Below are positions 6,996 through 14,273 of a stretch of 18,450 bases of DNA, one piece after another. This DNA is from an uncultured Clostridium sp. GTDB taxonomy: Bacteria; Bacillota; Clostridia; Lachnospirales; Lachnospiraceae. Location of the stretch: positions 1-18,450 of the forward strand of contig URUZ01000054.1 of the NCBI GenBank assembly GCA_900551225.1. The letters run 5' to 3'. The position numbers and the translations under genes were made by a program. Position 1 is the stretch's first letter. Each line of letters begins with the position of its first letter. The notes beneath the pieces are model-generated. The model saw only the letters and a list, made by a program, of their open reading frames with translations. It was not told the origin of the DNA and did no database searches.

Positions 6996-7955
6996 TCAGG
7001 AAATCTGGTCCATAAAAGCTTGAACAGTCTCAGCCCGTGCCGCCAGCTTCAGCCATCCGCGCAGTCGGGTGTAATCGCCTTCGCTGCGAATCCGCTGTTC
7101 CAATTCTTCGGGGACCGGGCCAAGGTCATTGAGCAGGGACAGGATATTCTCGATGTTTTCTTCCAGTTTTCCAGTAGCAATGCCTTCTGCGATTCCAGTG
7201 GCGATTCCTTCTGCAACCCCTTCCTCATAACTAATCTGTTTCTCGCTTCTGATATGAAGTTCATCATCATATTCCGACAAGATCATTTCCCTCACCTCCT
7301 CGCGATGCTTTAACAAAAAGTCTTTTAAGATATCATGATTAATACACTCAGCCACAGCCCGGTCTACAGCGGCCTCCAGTTTAAGGCTTTGGTCCAGGCC
7401 AGAGCGGACCTCATTTACCAGGTATGCATACTCATAGAGCTTCCGGCAGCCCTTCATGATCTGCTGGTTATGCCCGTGGTTGATGTTCAGAACATCGGCA
7501 ACGCATTCCAGGCTGGCGGAGGAAGCGCCATCCGGGCAGAAGGAATCCGACAGACGAAGCTCCATCCTGTCCGGCATGTTCCGGCTGCCGTTGAAGAAGA
7601 CAATATAACGGGGGACGGGCAGCTCCAGCCGTTTTCTGGAATAAAGGTCCAGCTGATTTTCTTTGACATATCCCTGATACAATCGGCTGAAGTAAAACAA
7701 TCCCCGCAGCGGCATGTTGGGACACCAGGTACTCTGCGTTTCATACAGGTTTAAATACCTGCCGATGAGGAAGGAAACATCATTTTTCATCCCCATAAAC
7801 AATACATCCTCAATGGTGGTGACAGTCAGCTGGTCAGCATTCTCATAGCTGGACCCATTGACCGCGTTGTAAAGCTCCAGCAGTTCCTGCTTCCCGCTGA
7901 AAATCATCCGGAACAGGCAGTCTTTATAACTGCGGTTTACATGCACATTTGCCAT
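6996..7955 (-). CDS. Rpn family recombination-promoting nuclease / putative transposase (PD-(D/E)XK)
   Basis: The Rpn (YhgA-like) family has a PD-(D/E)XK nuclease fold; E. coli members promote RecA-independent recombination and some are phage-defence related. The N-terminal part shows the family's core: NRSYKDCLFRMIF, then KNDVSFLIGRYLNLYETQST with the putative catalytic Asp and Glu, and CPNMPLRGLFYFSRLYQGY. The C-terminal part has a Glu/Gly/Ile/Ala-rich repeat (GVAEGIATGIAEGIATGK), commonly seen in clostridial members. I chose the ATG at 7955 (MANVHVNRSY, 319 residues) because AAAGGAG lies eight bases before it; the ATG at 7973 would place that site inside the gene. The gene is alone between two catabolic loci and convergent with the upstream operon. 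Clostridial genomes often carry many such copies, so mobility is possible, but no target-site duplication or terminal repeat is visible. Confidence 0.8.
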   Translation of the reverse strand: MANVHVNRSYKDCLFRMIFSGKQELLELYNAVNGSSYENADQLTVTTIEDVLFMGMKNDVSFLIGRYLNLYETQSTWCPNMPLRGLFYFSRLYQGYVKENQLDLYSRKRLELPVPRYIVFFNGSRNMPDRMELRLSDSFCPDGASSASLECVADVLNINHGHNQQIMKGCRKLYEYAYLVNEVRSGLDQSLKLEAAVDRAVAECINHDILKDFLLKHREEVREMILSEYDDELHIRSEKQISYEEGVAEGIATGIAEGIATGKLEENIENILSLLNDLGPVPEELEQRIRSEGDYTRLRGWLKLAARAETVQAFMDQIS

Positions 7956-7971
7956 GAGCAGTTCTCCTTTC

Positions 7972-8000
7972 ATTGTACTAAAGGTTTGTAGTTTTGTAAA
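7972..8000 (-). promoter_or_regulatory. Candidate promoter of the Rpn gene
   Basis: On the minus strand TTTACA (8000-7995), 17 bases, then TACAAT (7977-7972). The predicted start site would fall at about 7965, inside the ribosome binding site, leaving a very short leader. That rules out the ATG at 7973 if correct, but makes the promoter itself uncertain. Confidence 0.35.
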
Positions 8001-8043
8001 TATTTGTGGAAGGATGGATTCAGAAAAGAATCATGAACCACAG

Positions 8044-8061
8044 AAGCCCATTTATGGGCTT
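8044..8061. other. Perfect short hairpin in the Rpn-uxaC gap
   Basis: AAGCCCA-TTTA-TGGGCTT is a perfect 7-bp stem with a 4-base loop. No T tract follows on either strand, so it is not an obvious terminator. The rest of the gap (7974-8135) shows no gene. Confidence 0.4.
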
Positions 8062-8135
8062 AGATACTCCCGGAAGATTGCCGGAGAGATAGATACAGGA
8101 TAGCACAGTTTTGGAGAACAGACAACTTGAAAATG

Positions 8136-8168
8136 GAAAAAGCAGCCCGGCATCTGCGCAGGCTGCTT
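8136..8168 (-). terminator. Intrinsic terminator of the lacI-uxaC operon
   Basis: On the minus strand AAGCAGCC and GGCTGCTT form an 8-bp stem with a 13-base loop, followed by a short T run (complement of the A run at 8137-8140). It lies about 20 bases after the uxaC stop. Confidence 0.8.
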
Positions 8169-8186
8169 ATAAGCATTACGTTTTGA

Positions 8187-9602
8187 CTATTTCACTTCAT
8201 CCAGCTTAAACTCAAAATACTTCACTGCATTGTTATAAGAAATCCCCTTAATAATAGATTCCAAAGCCTTCATATCAGCGGGGTACTCGCCGTTTTCCAC
8301 CCAGCCGCCGATGATATCGCAGAGAATGCGGCGGAAATACTCATGACGTGTATAAGATAAGAAACTTCTGGAGTCGGTCAGCATACCGATGAAATTGCCC
8401 AGGCAGCCTAAGTTGGCCAGTTCGCTCATCTGCTCGGTCATGCCCAGCTTGTGGTCATTGAACCACCATGCGGAACCGTGCTGGATCTTGCCGGGAACTT
8501 TCTCCTGGAAGCAGCCGATAATGGAGCCGATAGCGGAGTTGTCATTGGGGTTCAAGGAGTAGAGAACCGTCTTGGGGATCTCATTGGAAGCGCTTAAGGC
8601 ATTGAGGAAATCAGCCATCTGCGCGCTGGGAGCGTAGTTGTTGATACAGTCATAGCCGGTGTCGGCGCCCAGCTGCTCGAACATGTAGGCATTGTTGTCG
8701 CGTTTGCAGCCGTAGTGGATCTGCATCACCCAGTTCATACTGTTGTACTCTCTGGCCACGAACAGCATGAAGGCGGTTTTGTACTTTAACTCCTCCTCCT
8801 TGGAGATGGCCTCGCCCTTTAAGCCTTTCTGAAGGATAGCGTCGACCTCCTCATCGGAAGCGGGGGCGTACATTACATACTCCAGCGCATGGTCGGATAC
8901 GGAGCAGCCGTTGGCGGCAAAGTAAGACATGCGGTTCTTCAGCGCAGCCTTTAAGGAAGCCAGATCAGTCACCTGAACACCGCTGACTTCGGAGAGCTGC
9001 CCAATGTATGCTGCAAATGTTGGCTTTTCCACGTTCATGGCCTTGTCCGGTCTCCAGGCAGGCAGAACCTGTACATCAAAAGTGGGATCGGCCGCGATCT
9101 TCTGGTGCCATTCCAGGGTGTCAACAGGATCGTCGGTGGTGCAGATCAGGGTGACGCCGGAGGCCTTGATCATGCCGCGTACAGTGAGAGAATCCTGCTG
9201 CAGCTTGGCATTGCACAGGTTCCAGACCTCCTCGGCATTGTCGCCGTTTAAATAACCCTCAAAACCAAAATACTTGCGCAGTTCCAGATGGCTCCAGTGG
9301 TACAGGGGATTGCCGATCAGCTTGGGCAGGGTCTCGGCCCAGGCCTGGAACTTCTCACGGTCGCTGCCGGAGCCGGTAACAAACTTCTCGTCCACGCCGT
9401 TGGAGCGCATCTGGCGCCATTTGTAATGGTCTCCGCCCAGCCAAACCTGTGTAATGTTGTCAAATTTACGGTCCTCGCAGATTTCCTGGGGATTGATATG
9501 ACAGTGGTAGTCAAGAATGGGCATATTCCCGGCATAATCATGGTACAGCGTTTTCGCCATATCGGTGGATAATAAGAAATCTTTGTCCATAAACTGTTTC
9601 AT
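8187..9602 (-). CDS. uxaC: Glucuronate (uronate) isomerase
   Basis: UxaC interconverts D-glucuronate with D-fructuronate and D-galacturonate with D-tagaturonate, the first cytoplasmic step of hexuronate breakdown. The 471-residue product has the family's usual length and motifs from end to end: MKQFMDKDFLLSTDMAKTLY at the start, MPILDYHCHINPQEI with the His33-x-His35 pair of the amidohydrolase-like barrel, GDHYKWRQMRSNGV, FCC-type family segments such as LICTTDDPVDTLEWH, and near the end GMLTDSRSFLSYTRHEYFRRI. AAGGAGG lies on the minus strand about nine bases before the start. It follows the LacI-type regulator gene by 21 bases in the same direction, so the two are co-transcribed, and a terminator follows. 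Confidence 0.96.
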   Translation of the reverse strand: MKQFMDKDFLLSTDMAKTLYHDYAGNMPILDYHCHINPQEICEDRKFDNITQVWLGGDHYKWRQMRSNGVDEKFVTGSGSDREKFQAWAETLPKLIGNPLYHWSHLELRKYFGFEGYLNGDNAEEVWNLCNAKLQQDSLTVRGMIKASGVTLICTTDDPVDTLEWHQKIAADPTFDVQVLPAWRPDKAMNVEKPTFAAYIGQLSEVSGVQVTDLASLKAALKNRMSYFAANGCSVSDHALEYVMYAPASDEEVDAILQKGLKGEAISKEEELKYKTAFMLFVAREYNSMNWVMQIHYGCKRDNNAYMFEQLGADTGYDCINNYAPSAQMADFLNALSASNEIPKTVLYSLNPNDNSAIGSIIGCFQEKVPGKIQHGSAWWFNDHKLGMTEQMSELANLGCLGNFIGMLTDSRSFLSYTRHEYFRRILCDIIGGWVENGEYPADMKALESIIKGISYNNAVKYFEFKLDEVK

Positions 9603-9623
9603 GTGTGGTAATCCTCCTTGAAA

Positions 9624-10625
9624 TTAAAAATTAGTGGTTTCTCTTTTTATAAGATCAGAGGCAATGGTGGTCCTGCTGGGGACGTTCATGCCGCTGAAAA
9701 CACCCATAAGCGTGTTGATGGTGGTGGTGCACAAAGCTTCTACCTTGCTGTCGATGGAGGTGATCTCCGGGTCGGTGCAGCGGGAGAGTATGGAGTTATT
9801 GTATCCGATAATGGAGAGTTCATCCGGTATGGACAGCCCCGCCTCGTGGGCAAACTTGACGGCCCCAACTGCCAGGGAGTCATCGGAGGTCACAACCGCG
9901 TCAAATGTCAGCCCCTTTTCCCGCAGGGATAAAAGGGTGTCCCTGGCGCTGGTGATATCCTTGGGACACTGCTGGATCAGATCCTCGGAGACGGCAAGTC
10001 CAAGATCCCTGTGGGCATCCTTGTAGCCTTCCAGCTTATTGACCCCGCTGAAGGAGTAGCTGGTGTACAGATATAGAATGCGTCTGCGCCCGGACTTCAG
10101 CAGCTGGATGGCAGCGTGGTGTACTGCTGCGTGGTCATCGCACAGGGTGCTGTAAATGTTGTCCCCCTCCAGATAACCGTTGACCAGCATAAGCGGCAGT
10201 TCTTTGGCCGCATCGGTGAGATAGCTGTTATCCTTGGGCCGCATCTCCACGAACTTGGAACCGGCCAGAATGATGGCGTCCACCCGCTTGGAGCGCAGCA
10301 GGTTAAAATACTTCTGCTTGGCGTCCAGGTCGTAGCCGGTGCAGCACAAAATGGCGTCATATTCATAGCTGCGCAGCCCCCGCTCCAGATAATAGATGGC
10401 ATTGGCCAGATAGGGGTCTGAGGAATCGGAGCACATGATCCCAATGGTCTGCATGGTGTTCAACCCTAAGCCACGGGCAAATACATTGGGGGTATAACCC
10501 AACTCGGCCATGACGTTTAAAACCTTGCTGCGTGTTTTCTCGCTGACGTTGGGATTGCCGTTCAAAACACGGGAAACAGTGGCAATCGAAACGCCTGCAT
10601 GCTTGGAGACATCGTATATATTCAT
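9624..10625 (-). CDS. LacI family transcriptional regulator of the hexuronate locus
   Basis: The 333-residue protein has a LacI-type helix-turn-helix at the N-terminus (IYDVSKHAGVSIATVSRVLN, residues 3-22), a following helix and hinge (NPNVSEKTRSKVLNVMAELGYTPN, then FARGLGL), and a periplasmic-binding-protein-like effector domain from about residue 60 to the end. The start at 10625 has GAGGT upstream. It is the first gene of the transcript that includes uxaC, and its promoter is followed by the operator at 10644-10657, so autoregulation is likely. The inferred role is repression of uxaC and of uxaA across the shared control region, relieved by a hexuronate or pathway intermediate. The inducer cannot be read from the sequence. 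Confidence 0.92.
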   Translation of the reverse strand: MNIYDVSKHAGVSIATVSRVLNGNPNVSEKTRSKVLNVMAELGYTPNVFARGLGLNTMQTIGIMCSDSSDPYLANAIYYLERGLRSYEYDAILCCTGYDLDAKQKYFNLLRSKRVDAIILAGSKFVEMRPKDNSYLTDAAKELPLMLVNGYLEGDNIYSTLCDDHAAVHHAAIQLLKSGRRRILYLYTSYSFSGVNKLEGYKDAHRDLGLAVSEDLIQQCPKDITSARDTLLSLREKGLTFDAVVTSDDSLAVGAVKFAHEAGLSIPDELSIIGYNNSILSRCTDPEITSIDSKVEALCTTTINTLMGVFSGMNVPSRTTIASDLIKRETTNF

Positions 10626-10643
10626 ATTGCTAACCTCACATTC

Positions 10644-10657
10644 TGTAAGCGCTTACA
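10644..10657. promoter_or_regulatory. LacI-type operator 1 (also fits the cre consensus)
   Basis: TGTAAGCGCTTACA is a perfect 14-bp palindrome with a central CG, the usual LacI-family form. It lies just downstream of the predicted start site of the lacI-uxaC promoter. It also fits the CcpA site consensus TGWAARCGYTWNCA at every position, so CcpA is an alternative or additional binder. Confidence 0.8.
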
Positions 10658-10667
10658 CACTACCATT

Positions 10668-10696
10668 ATTATACATAAACCCAGTAATTATTGCAA
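10668..10696 (-). promoter_or_regulatory. Promoter of lacI-uxaC
   Basis: On the minus strand TTGCAA (10696-10691), 17-bp spacer, perfect TATAAT (10673-10668). Predicted start is near 10661, so operator 1 covers about +4 to +17. Confidence 0.7.
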
Positions 10697-10714
10697 TACT
10701 TTTCTATTTTTTTA

Positions 10715-10743
10715 TTGACTTATTCCCCGTCACCCAGTAGAAT
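10715..10743 (+). promoter_or_regulatory. Promoter of uxaA
   Basis: TTGACT (10715-10720), 17-bp spacer, TAGAAT (10738-10743). Predicted start near 10750 falls within operator 2, a classic position for repression. Confidence 0.72.
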
Positions 10744-10746
10744 AAT

Positions 10747-10760
10747 TGTAAGCACTTACA
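10747..10760. promoter_or_regulatory. LacI-type operator 2
   Basis: TGTAAGCACTTACA differs from operator 1 by one base (A for the central G). Its centre is 103 bp from that of operator 1, close to ten helical turns, so one tetramer or two dimers could bridge both promoters. Confidence 0.78.
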
Positions 10761-10848
10761 TAAATGCGGACAGATTGTGCAGAAGTGCCGGCCTTTTCCG
10801 CGTTTGTGAATAAAACCAGCATCTATGAAAATAATAGGAGAAGAAGAC

Positions 10849-12330
10849 ATGCAGGACATTGTGAAGATCAATCAGAATGACAACGTAGCTGTTGCACTGC
10901 GCCCCATTTTAAAGGGAGAGACCCTGGACGCAGGGGGAGTGCAGGTGACTGCCGCTGAGGAGATTCCCCAGGGCCACAAATTTGCCCTTAAGCACATTGG
11001 CGCAGGGGAACAGGTTGTTAAATACGGTTTCAGCATAGGGTATGCTAAGGAGGACATTGAGCCAGGACAGTGGATTCACGTGCACAATGTAAAGACCGGC
11101 CTGGGAGATGTTCTTTCCTATAATTATGAACCCGCAGACGGTGACGTGGAGCCCACGGAGCAGGCATATTTTGAGGGCTACCGCAGAGCGGACGGCAAGG
11201 TGGGCGTGCGCAATGAGATCTGGATCATCCCCACTGTGGGCTGTGTGAATTCTATTTCCAAGGCTCTGGAAGCCCGGGCCAGGTCACTGGTTCAGGGAAA
11301 TGTGGAGGACGTGATTGCATTTCCCCATCCCTATGGATGTTCCCAGATGGGCGATGACCAGGAGAATACCAGGACAGTGCTGGCGGACATGATCCACCAT
11401 CCCAATGCAGGCGGCGTGCTGGTGCTGGGACTGGGCTGCGAGAACAGCAATATTCCTGTGCTCATGGACTATATCGGCGAATATGATGAGCAGCGGGTGA
11501 AATTCCTGCAGTGCCAGGATGTGGAGGATGAGATGGAGGCCGCCATGGAGCTGCTGAAAGAGCTGGCGGACTATGCAGGAGCATTTTCCAGAGAGAAGAT
11601 CGATGCAGGGGAGCTGGTGATCGGCATGAAATGCGGCGGCTCAGACGGTCTGTCAGGCATCACGGCCAACCCTGTTGTGGGTGCATTTTCCGACCTGCTG
11701 GTGAGCAAGGGCGGCACCACGATCCTGACCGAGGTTCCGGAAATGTTCGGTGCGGAGACAATCCTGATGAACCGCTGCGCCACCCCGGAGCTCTTTGACA
11801 AGACGGTGGATCTGATCAATGACTTTAAGAACTACTTCACCAGCCACAACCAGACTATCTACGAGAACCCGTCTCCAGGCAACAAAAAGGGCGGCATCTC
11901 CACCCTGGAGGACAAATCCCTGGGCTGCACCCAGAAGTCAGGCTCCGCCCTGGTGAGGGGCGTCCTGGGCTATGGCGAGCCGGTAAAGGTGAAGGGTCTG
12001 AACCTGCTGTCCGCTCCAGGCAACGACCTGGTGGCTTCCACCGCCCTGGCAGTGTCGGGAGCGCACATTGTGCTGTTTACCACCGGGCGCGGAACCCCCT
12101 TCGCCTCCCCTGTCCCCACTGTGAAGATCTCCAGCAACAGCAAGCTGGCCGGCCACAAGGAGAACTGGATTGATTTTAACGCTGGCCGCATGGTGGAAGA
12201 TAAGACCAAGGCGGAGATGGCCCAGGCGCTGTTTGACTATGTGCTGGAGGTGGCTTCCGGGCGGAAGGTGAAGGCCGAGGAGGCCGGTTTCCATGATATG
12301 GCGATCTTTAAGCAGGGGGTAACGTTGTAG
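10849..12330 (+). CDS. uxaA: Altronate dehydratase
   Basis: UxaA removes water from D-altronate to give 2-keto-3-deoxygluconate (KDG); the family is iron-dependent. The protein (493 residues from this start) has the N-terminal SAF-like domain (about residues 1-85, with VKTGLGDV at its end), then the D-galactarate dehydratase/altronate hydrolase body with RRADGKVGVRNEIWIIPTVG, CSQMGDDQENT, GLGCENSN, GMKCGGSDGLSGITANPVVG and, near the end, GRGTPFASPVPTVKISSN. I chose the ATG at 10849 over the in-frame ATG at 10825 because AGGAG lies eight bases upstream of it. Galactarate dehydratase is the close alternative by family, but uxaC across the control region and kdgA-kdgK downstream favour altronate. 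It is transcribed from the promoter at 10715 under operator 2. Confidence 0.93.
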   Translation: MQDIVKINQNDNVAVALRPILKGETLDAGGVQVTAAEEIPQGHKFALKHIGAGEQVVKYGFSIGYAKEDIEPGQWIHVHNVKTGLGDVLSYNYEPADGDVEPTEQAYFEGYRRADGKVGVRNEIWIIPTVGCVNSISKALEARARSLVQGNVEDVIAFPHPYGCSQMGDDQENTRTVLADMIHHPNAGGVLVLGLGCENSNIPVLMDYIGEYDEQRVKFLQCQDVEDEMEAAMELLKELADYAGAFSREKIDAGELVIGMKCGGSDGLSGITANPVVGAFSDLLVSKGGTTILTEVPEMFGAETILMNRCATPELFDKTVDLINDFKNYFTSHNQTIYENPSPGNKKGGISTLEDKSLGCTQKSGSALVRGVLGYGEPVKVKGLNLLSAPGNDLVASTALAVSGAHIVLFTTGRGTPFASPVPTVKISSNSKLAGHKENWIDFNAGRMVEDKTKAEMAQALFDYVLEVASGRKVKAEEAGFHDMAIFKQGVTL

Positions 12331-12335
12331 GGAGA

Positions 12336-12461
12336 AATGCAGCCAGCCCCAGCCCCGCAGAGCGCAGCGTGGCGGGGCACTCCTGCCAGTTGGAATGCAG
12401 CCAGCCCCACAGAGCCCAGTGCAATGGAGCACTTCTGCCAGGCAAAATGCAGCCAGCCCCA
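12336..12461 (+). repeat. Three-copy imperfect tandem repeat downstream of uxaA
   Basis: The 16-base word AATGCAGCCAGCCCCA recurs exactly at 12336, 12394 and 12446, giving units of 58 and 52 bp and a truncated third. The first two units share CAGAGC(G/C)CAG(C/T)G and GCACT(C/T)CTGCCAG. Unit 1 can form GCCCCGC/GCGGGGC (12352-12358 with 12372-12378); unit 2 AGTGC/GCACT. The 12331-12638 gap holds no convincing gene; its other contents are the hairpin, promoter and operator listed separately. Confidence 0.8.
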
Positions 12462-12491
12462 ATTCTATACAATCAGCAAATAAACCGGAAT

Positions 12492-12535
12492 ACTCCGGGC
12501 AGGTTCCCCGGTCCATGGGAAGATCTGCCCGGAGT
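12492..12535. other. Strong GC-rich hairpin upstream of the IclR promoter
   Basis: ACTCCGGGCAG and CTGCCCGGAGT form a perfect 11-bp stem; inside it TTCCC and GGGAA add a further stem. An A/T-rich stretch follows on the + strand but no clean T run, so it may end uxaA transcription weakly or protect the 3' end. Confidence 0.6.
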
Positions 12536-12544
12536 AAATTTATA

Positions 12545-12573
12545 TTGCGCAATCCCGGCAGAGGGTGTATACT
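12545..12573 (+). promoter_or_regulatory. Promoter of the IclR-type regulator gene
   Basis: TTGCGC (12545-12550), 17-bp spacer, TATACT (12568-12573); predicted start near 12580, just ahead of the shared two-part operator. Confidence 0.6.
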
Positions 12574-12585
12574 ACTATCAGAAAT

Positions 12586-12621
12586 ATCGTATATACGGTT
12601 TTGAAATGCATATGCGAATAA
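12586..12621 (+). promoter_or_regulatory. IclR-family operator, copy A (autoregulatory site)
   Basis: ATCGTAT(A)TA at 12586-12595 and GCATATGCGAATAA at 12608-12621, with the second part beginning 22 bp after the first. The same two words with the same spacing occur before kdgA. The first part here overlaps the palindrome CGTATATACG (12588-12597). It ends 2 bases before the ribosome binding site. Confidence 0.7.
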
Positions 12622-12638
12622 CAAGGAGGCCGGGAACT

Positions 12639-13400
12639 ATGAAACTCAACAGAACCACCCTGCGCACCGTTGATATACTGAAGCTGGTGTCCAGGAAGCC
12701 GGACGGCATCACCCTGGATGAGATCTGCGAGCGTCTGGATCTGCCCAAGACCAGCGCCTATGATATTGTAACCACCCTGGTGCAGACCGGGATGATCCAT
12801 GTGGCCAAGGAGCAGAAGCAGCGCTATCACATCGGGCTGACGGCATACCGCATCGGCATCAATTACACCAACAACCTGGATTTTATCAGTGTCATTGACC
12901 CGGTGCTGAAGGCATTTTCCCGGGAGGTGGGCAAGACGGTGTTCTTCGGGATACGGTCCGACGATGAGATCATTTACATCTGTAAATTTGAGCCGGAGAA
13001 CCCGATTATCACCACCGCCACTGTGGGCACCAAGAACCCGCTGTACTGTACGTCTCTGGGCAAAGCCATCCTGGCCTTTACGCCAAAGGAGGAGGCAACG
13101 CCTGTGCTGGAGCGGCTGAACTTCGAGAAAAAGACAGAGCGCACCATCCTCACCAGGGAGGCGCTGGAGACAGAGCTTCAGACCGTGCAGGAGAGAGGTT
13201 ACGCGCTGGATGCCAGGGAGTTGGAGGAACACATGGAGTGCGTGGGTTCTCCTGTGTTTGGCCAGGACGGAACCGCCATCGGAGCCATCAGCGTTTCCAG
13301 CCTGTTTAAGCCTGCGGAGGACTATGATGCCCTGGGCGTCCTGGTTCACAAAAAGGCCTTGGAACTGTCCCGGCTGCTGGGCTATCTGGGGAAATTCTGA
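12639..13400 (+). CDS. IclR family transcriptional regulator (probable KDG-pathway regulator)
   Basis: The 253-residue protein has the usual IclR size. An N-terminal winged helix-turn-helix spans about residues 5-65 (TTLRTVDILKLVSRKPDGIT, then CERLDLPKTSAYDIVTTLVQ). The ligand-binding domain follows, with LGKAILAF and ERGYALDARELEEHMECVGS and GAISVS, all family landmarks. I chose the ATG at 12639 because AAGGAGG lies at 12623-12629 and the homology starts there; the open frame extends back to 12369 through the repeat region and carries no family sequence. It sits between uxaA and kdgA in the same direction, with its own promoter and operator. Since the kdgA promoter carries the same operator, it most likely controls itself and kdgA-kdgK in response to KDG or a related acid, as KdgR-type IclR proteins do. 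Direction of control (repressor or activator) is inferred as repressor because the sites lie downstream of both promoters. Confidence 0.88.
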   Translation: MKLNRTTLRTVDILKLVSRKPDGITLDEICERLDLPKTSAYDIVTTLVQTGMIHVAKEQKQRYHIGLTAYRIGINYTNNLDFISVIDPVLKAFSREVGKTVFFGIRSDDEIIYICKFEPENPIITTATVGTKNPLYCTSLGKAILAFTPKEEATPVLERLNFEKKTERTILTREALETELQTVQERGYALDARELEEHMECVGSPVFGQDGTAIGAISVSSLFKPAEDYDALGVLVHKKALELSRLLGYLGKF

Positions 13401-13437
13401 GGGCATAAAAATTTCATGATTTTATCCGATTTTACAG

Positions 13438-13466
13438 TTGACAAATAGGAGAGCAGCGATTAATAT
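13438..13466 (+). promoter_or_regulatory. Promoter of kdgA-kdgK
   Basis: Perfect -35 TTGACA (13438-13443), 17-bp spacer, TAATAT (13461-13466). Predicted start near 13473, immediately before operator copy B. Confidence 0.75.
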
Positions 13467-13475
13467 TGAAGTATA

Positions 13476-13511
13476 ATCGTATTTATGAAAGATATTCGCA
13501 TATGCGAATAA
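13476..13511 (+). promoter_or_regulatory. IclR-family operator, copy B (kdgA)
   Basis: ATCGTAT(T)TA at 13476-13485 and GCATATGCGAATAA at 13498-13511, the same 22-bp offset as copy A. Here the second part completes an 18-bp perfect palindrome, TATTCGCATATGCGAATA (13493-13510). It lies between the start site and the ribosome binding site. Confidence 0.78.
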
Positions 13512-13527
13512 TAAAAGGAGAAGAAAG

Positions 13528-14178
13528 ATGAAAAAAGAGCAAGTTTTAGCAAGAATGAAAGAAGATTGTCTGGTTGCTGTTGTTCGGGCAAAGAACTATG
13601 AGCAGGGGGAGAAGGTTGTGGATGCAATCGTCTCAGGCGGAATCAACTTCATCGAGCTGACCATGACCATGGATGATGGAGATCCCGTTGGATTCATCAA
13701 ACTGATGTCTGAAAAATATAAGAGCAACGACAAGGTAGTAATCGGAGCAGGAACCGTTCTGGACCCTGAGACCGCAAGGGCGTGCATCCTGGCCGGCGCC
13801 AACTACATCGTAAGCCCCGCGCTGAACCTGGATACTGTGAAGCTGTGCAACCGCTACAGAGTGCCCATGCTGCCCGGCGTTATGACTCCAACCGAGGCAG
13901 TAACCGCCATGGAGGCAGGCTGTGACATCATCAAGATCTTCCCTGGCAACATCGTGGGACCGGCAGCCATCAGCTCCTTCAAAGGACCCCTTCCCCAGGG
14001 CGAGTTCATGCCCTCAGGCGGCGTTGATGTGGACAATGTTGACAAGTGGATCAAGGCCGGCGCTTATGCAGTGGGAACAGGAAGCAGCCTGACCAAGGGC
14101 GCTAAGACCGGAGACTTCGCTGCAGTTGCGGCTAAGGCACAGGAATTTGTTGCGGCAGTTGCAGCGGCAAGAGCTTAA
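13528..14178 (+). CDS. kdgA: KDPG aldolase (2-keto-3-deoxy-6-phosphogluconate / 4-hydroxy-2-oxoglutarate aldolase)
   Basis: This class I aldolase splits KDPG to pyruvate and glyceraldehyde 3-phosphate, the last step of hexuronate breakdown. The 216-residue length is typical. Active-site landmarks are present: VVRA with Arg20, FIELTMT with Glu43, GAGTVLDP, and IIKIFPGN with Lys136 as the Schiff-base lysine, then MPSGGV binding the phosphate side. One point differs from common Eda proteins: the segment after Glu43 is TMTMDDGDP, where others have T.R...A; this form is common in clostridial kdgA genes. AAAAGGAG lies upstream of the start. It is the first gene under the promoter at 13438 and operator B, and is followed after 95 bases by kdgK. 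Confidence 0.93.
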   Translation: MKKEQVLARMKEDCLVAVVRAKNYEQGEKVVDAIVSGGINFIELTMTMDDGDPVGFIKLMSEKYKSNDKVVIGAGTVLDPETARACILAGANYIVSPALNLDTVKLCNRYRVPMLPGVMTPTEAVTAMEAGCDIIKIFPGNIVGPAAISSFKGPLPQGEFMPSGGVDVDNVDKWIKAGAYAVGTGSSLTKGAKTGDFAAVAAKAQEFVAAVAAARA

Positions 14179-14273
14179 TCAGATAAGACAGTCCCGGTTT
14201 CCGGGTACAGATAACATTATTGAAGGAAAGCGCCGCACATGAGCCGGCGGGAAAAGTAAAGGAGAATAAATCA

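Noticed and set aside
6996..7955. Active transposon carrying the Rpn gene
   Set aside because: No terminal inverted repeats or target duplications are visible; the gene has its own promoter candidate and shares a normal terminator.
10825..10848. Upstream ATG for uxaA
   Set aside because: The ribosome binding site lies between it and the ATG at 10849, which also fits the family start.
12369..12638. N-terminal extension of the IclR-type protein
   Set aside because: It runs through tandem repeats, a hairpin, the promoter and the operator; homology and the ribosome binding site both start at 12639.
13401..13437. Terminator after the IclR-type gene (ATAAAA...TTTTAT)
   Set aside because: A 6-bp A/T-only stem is too weak to support the call.
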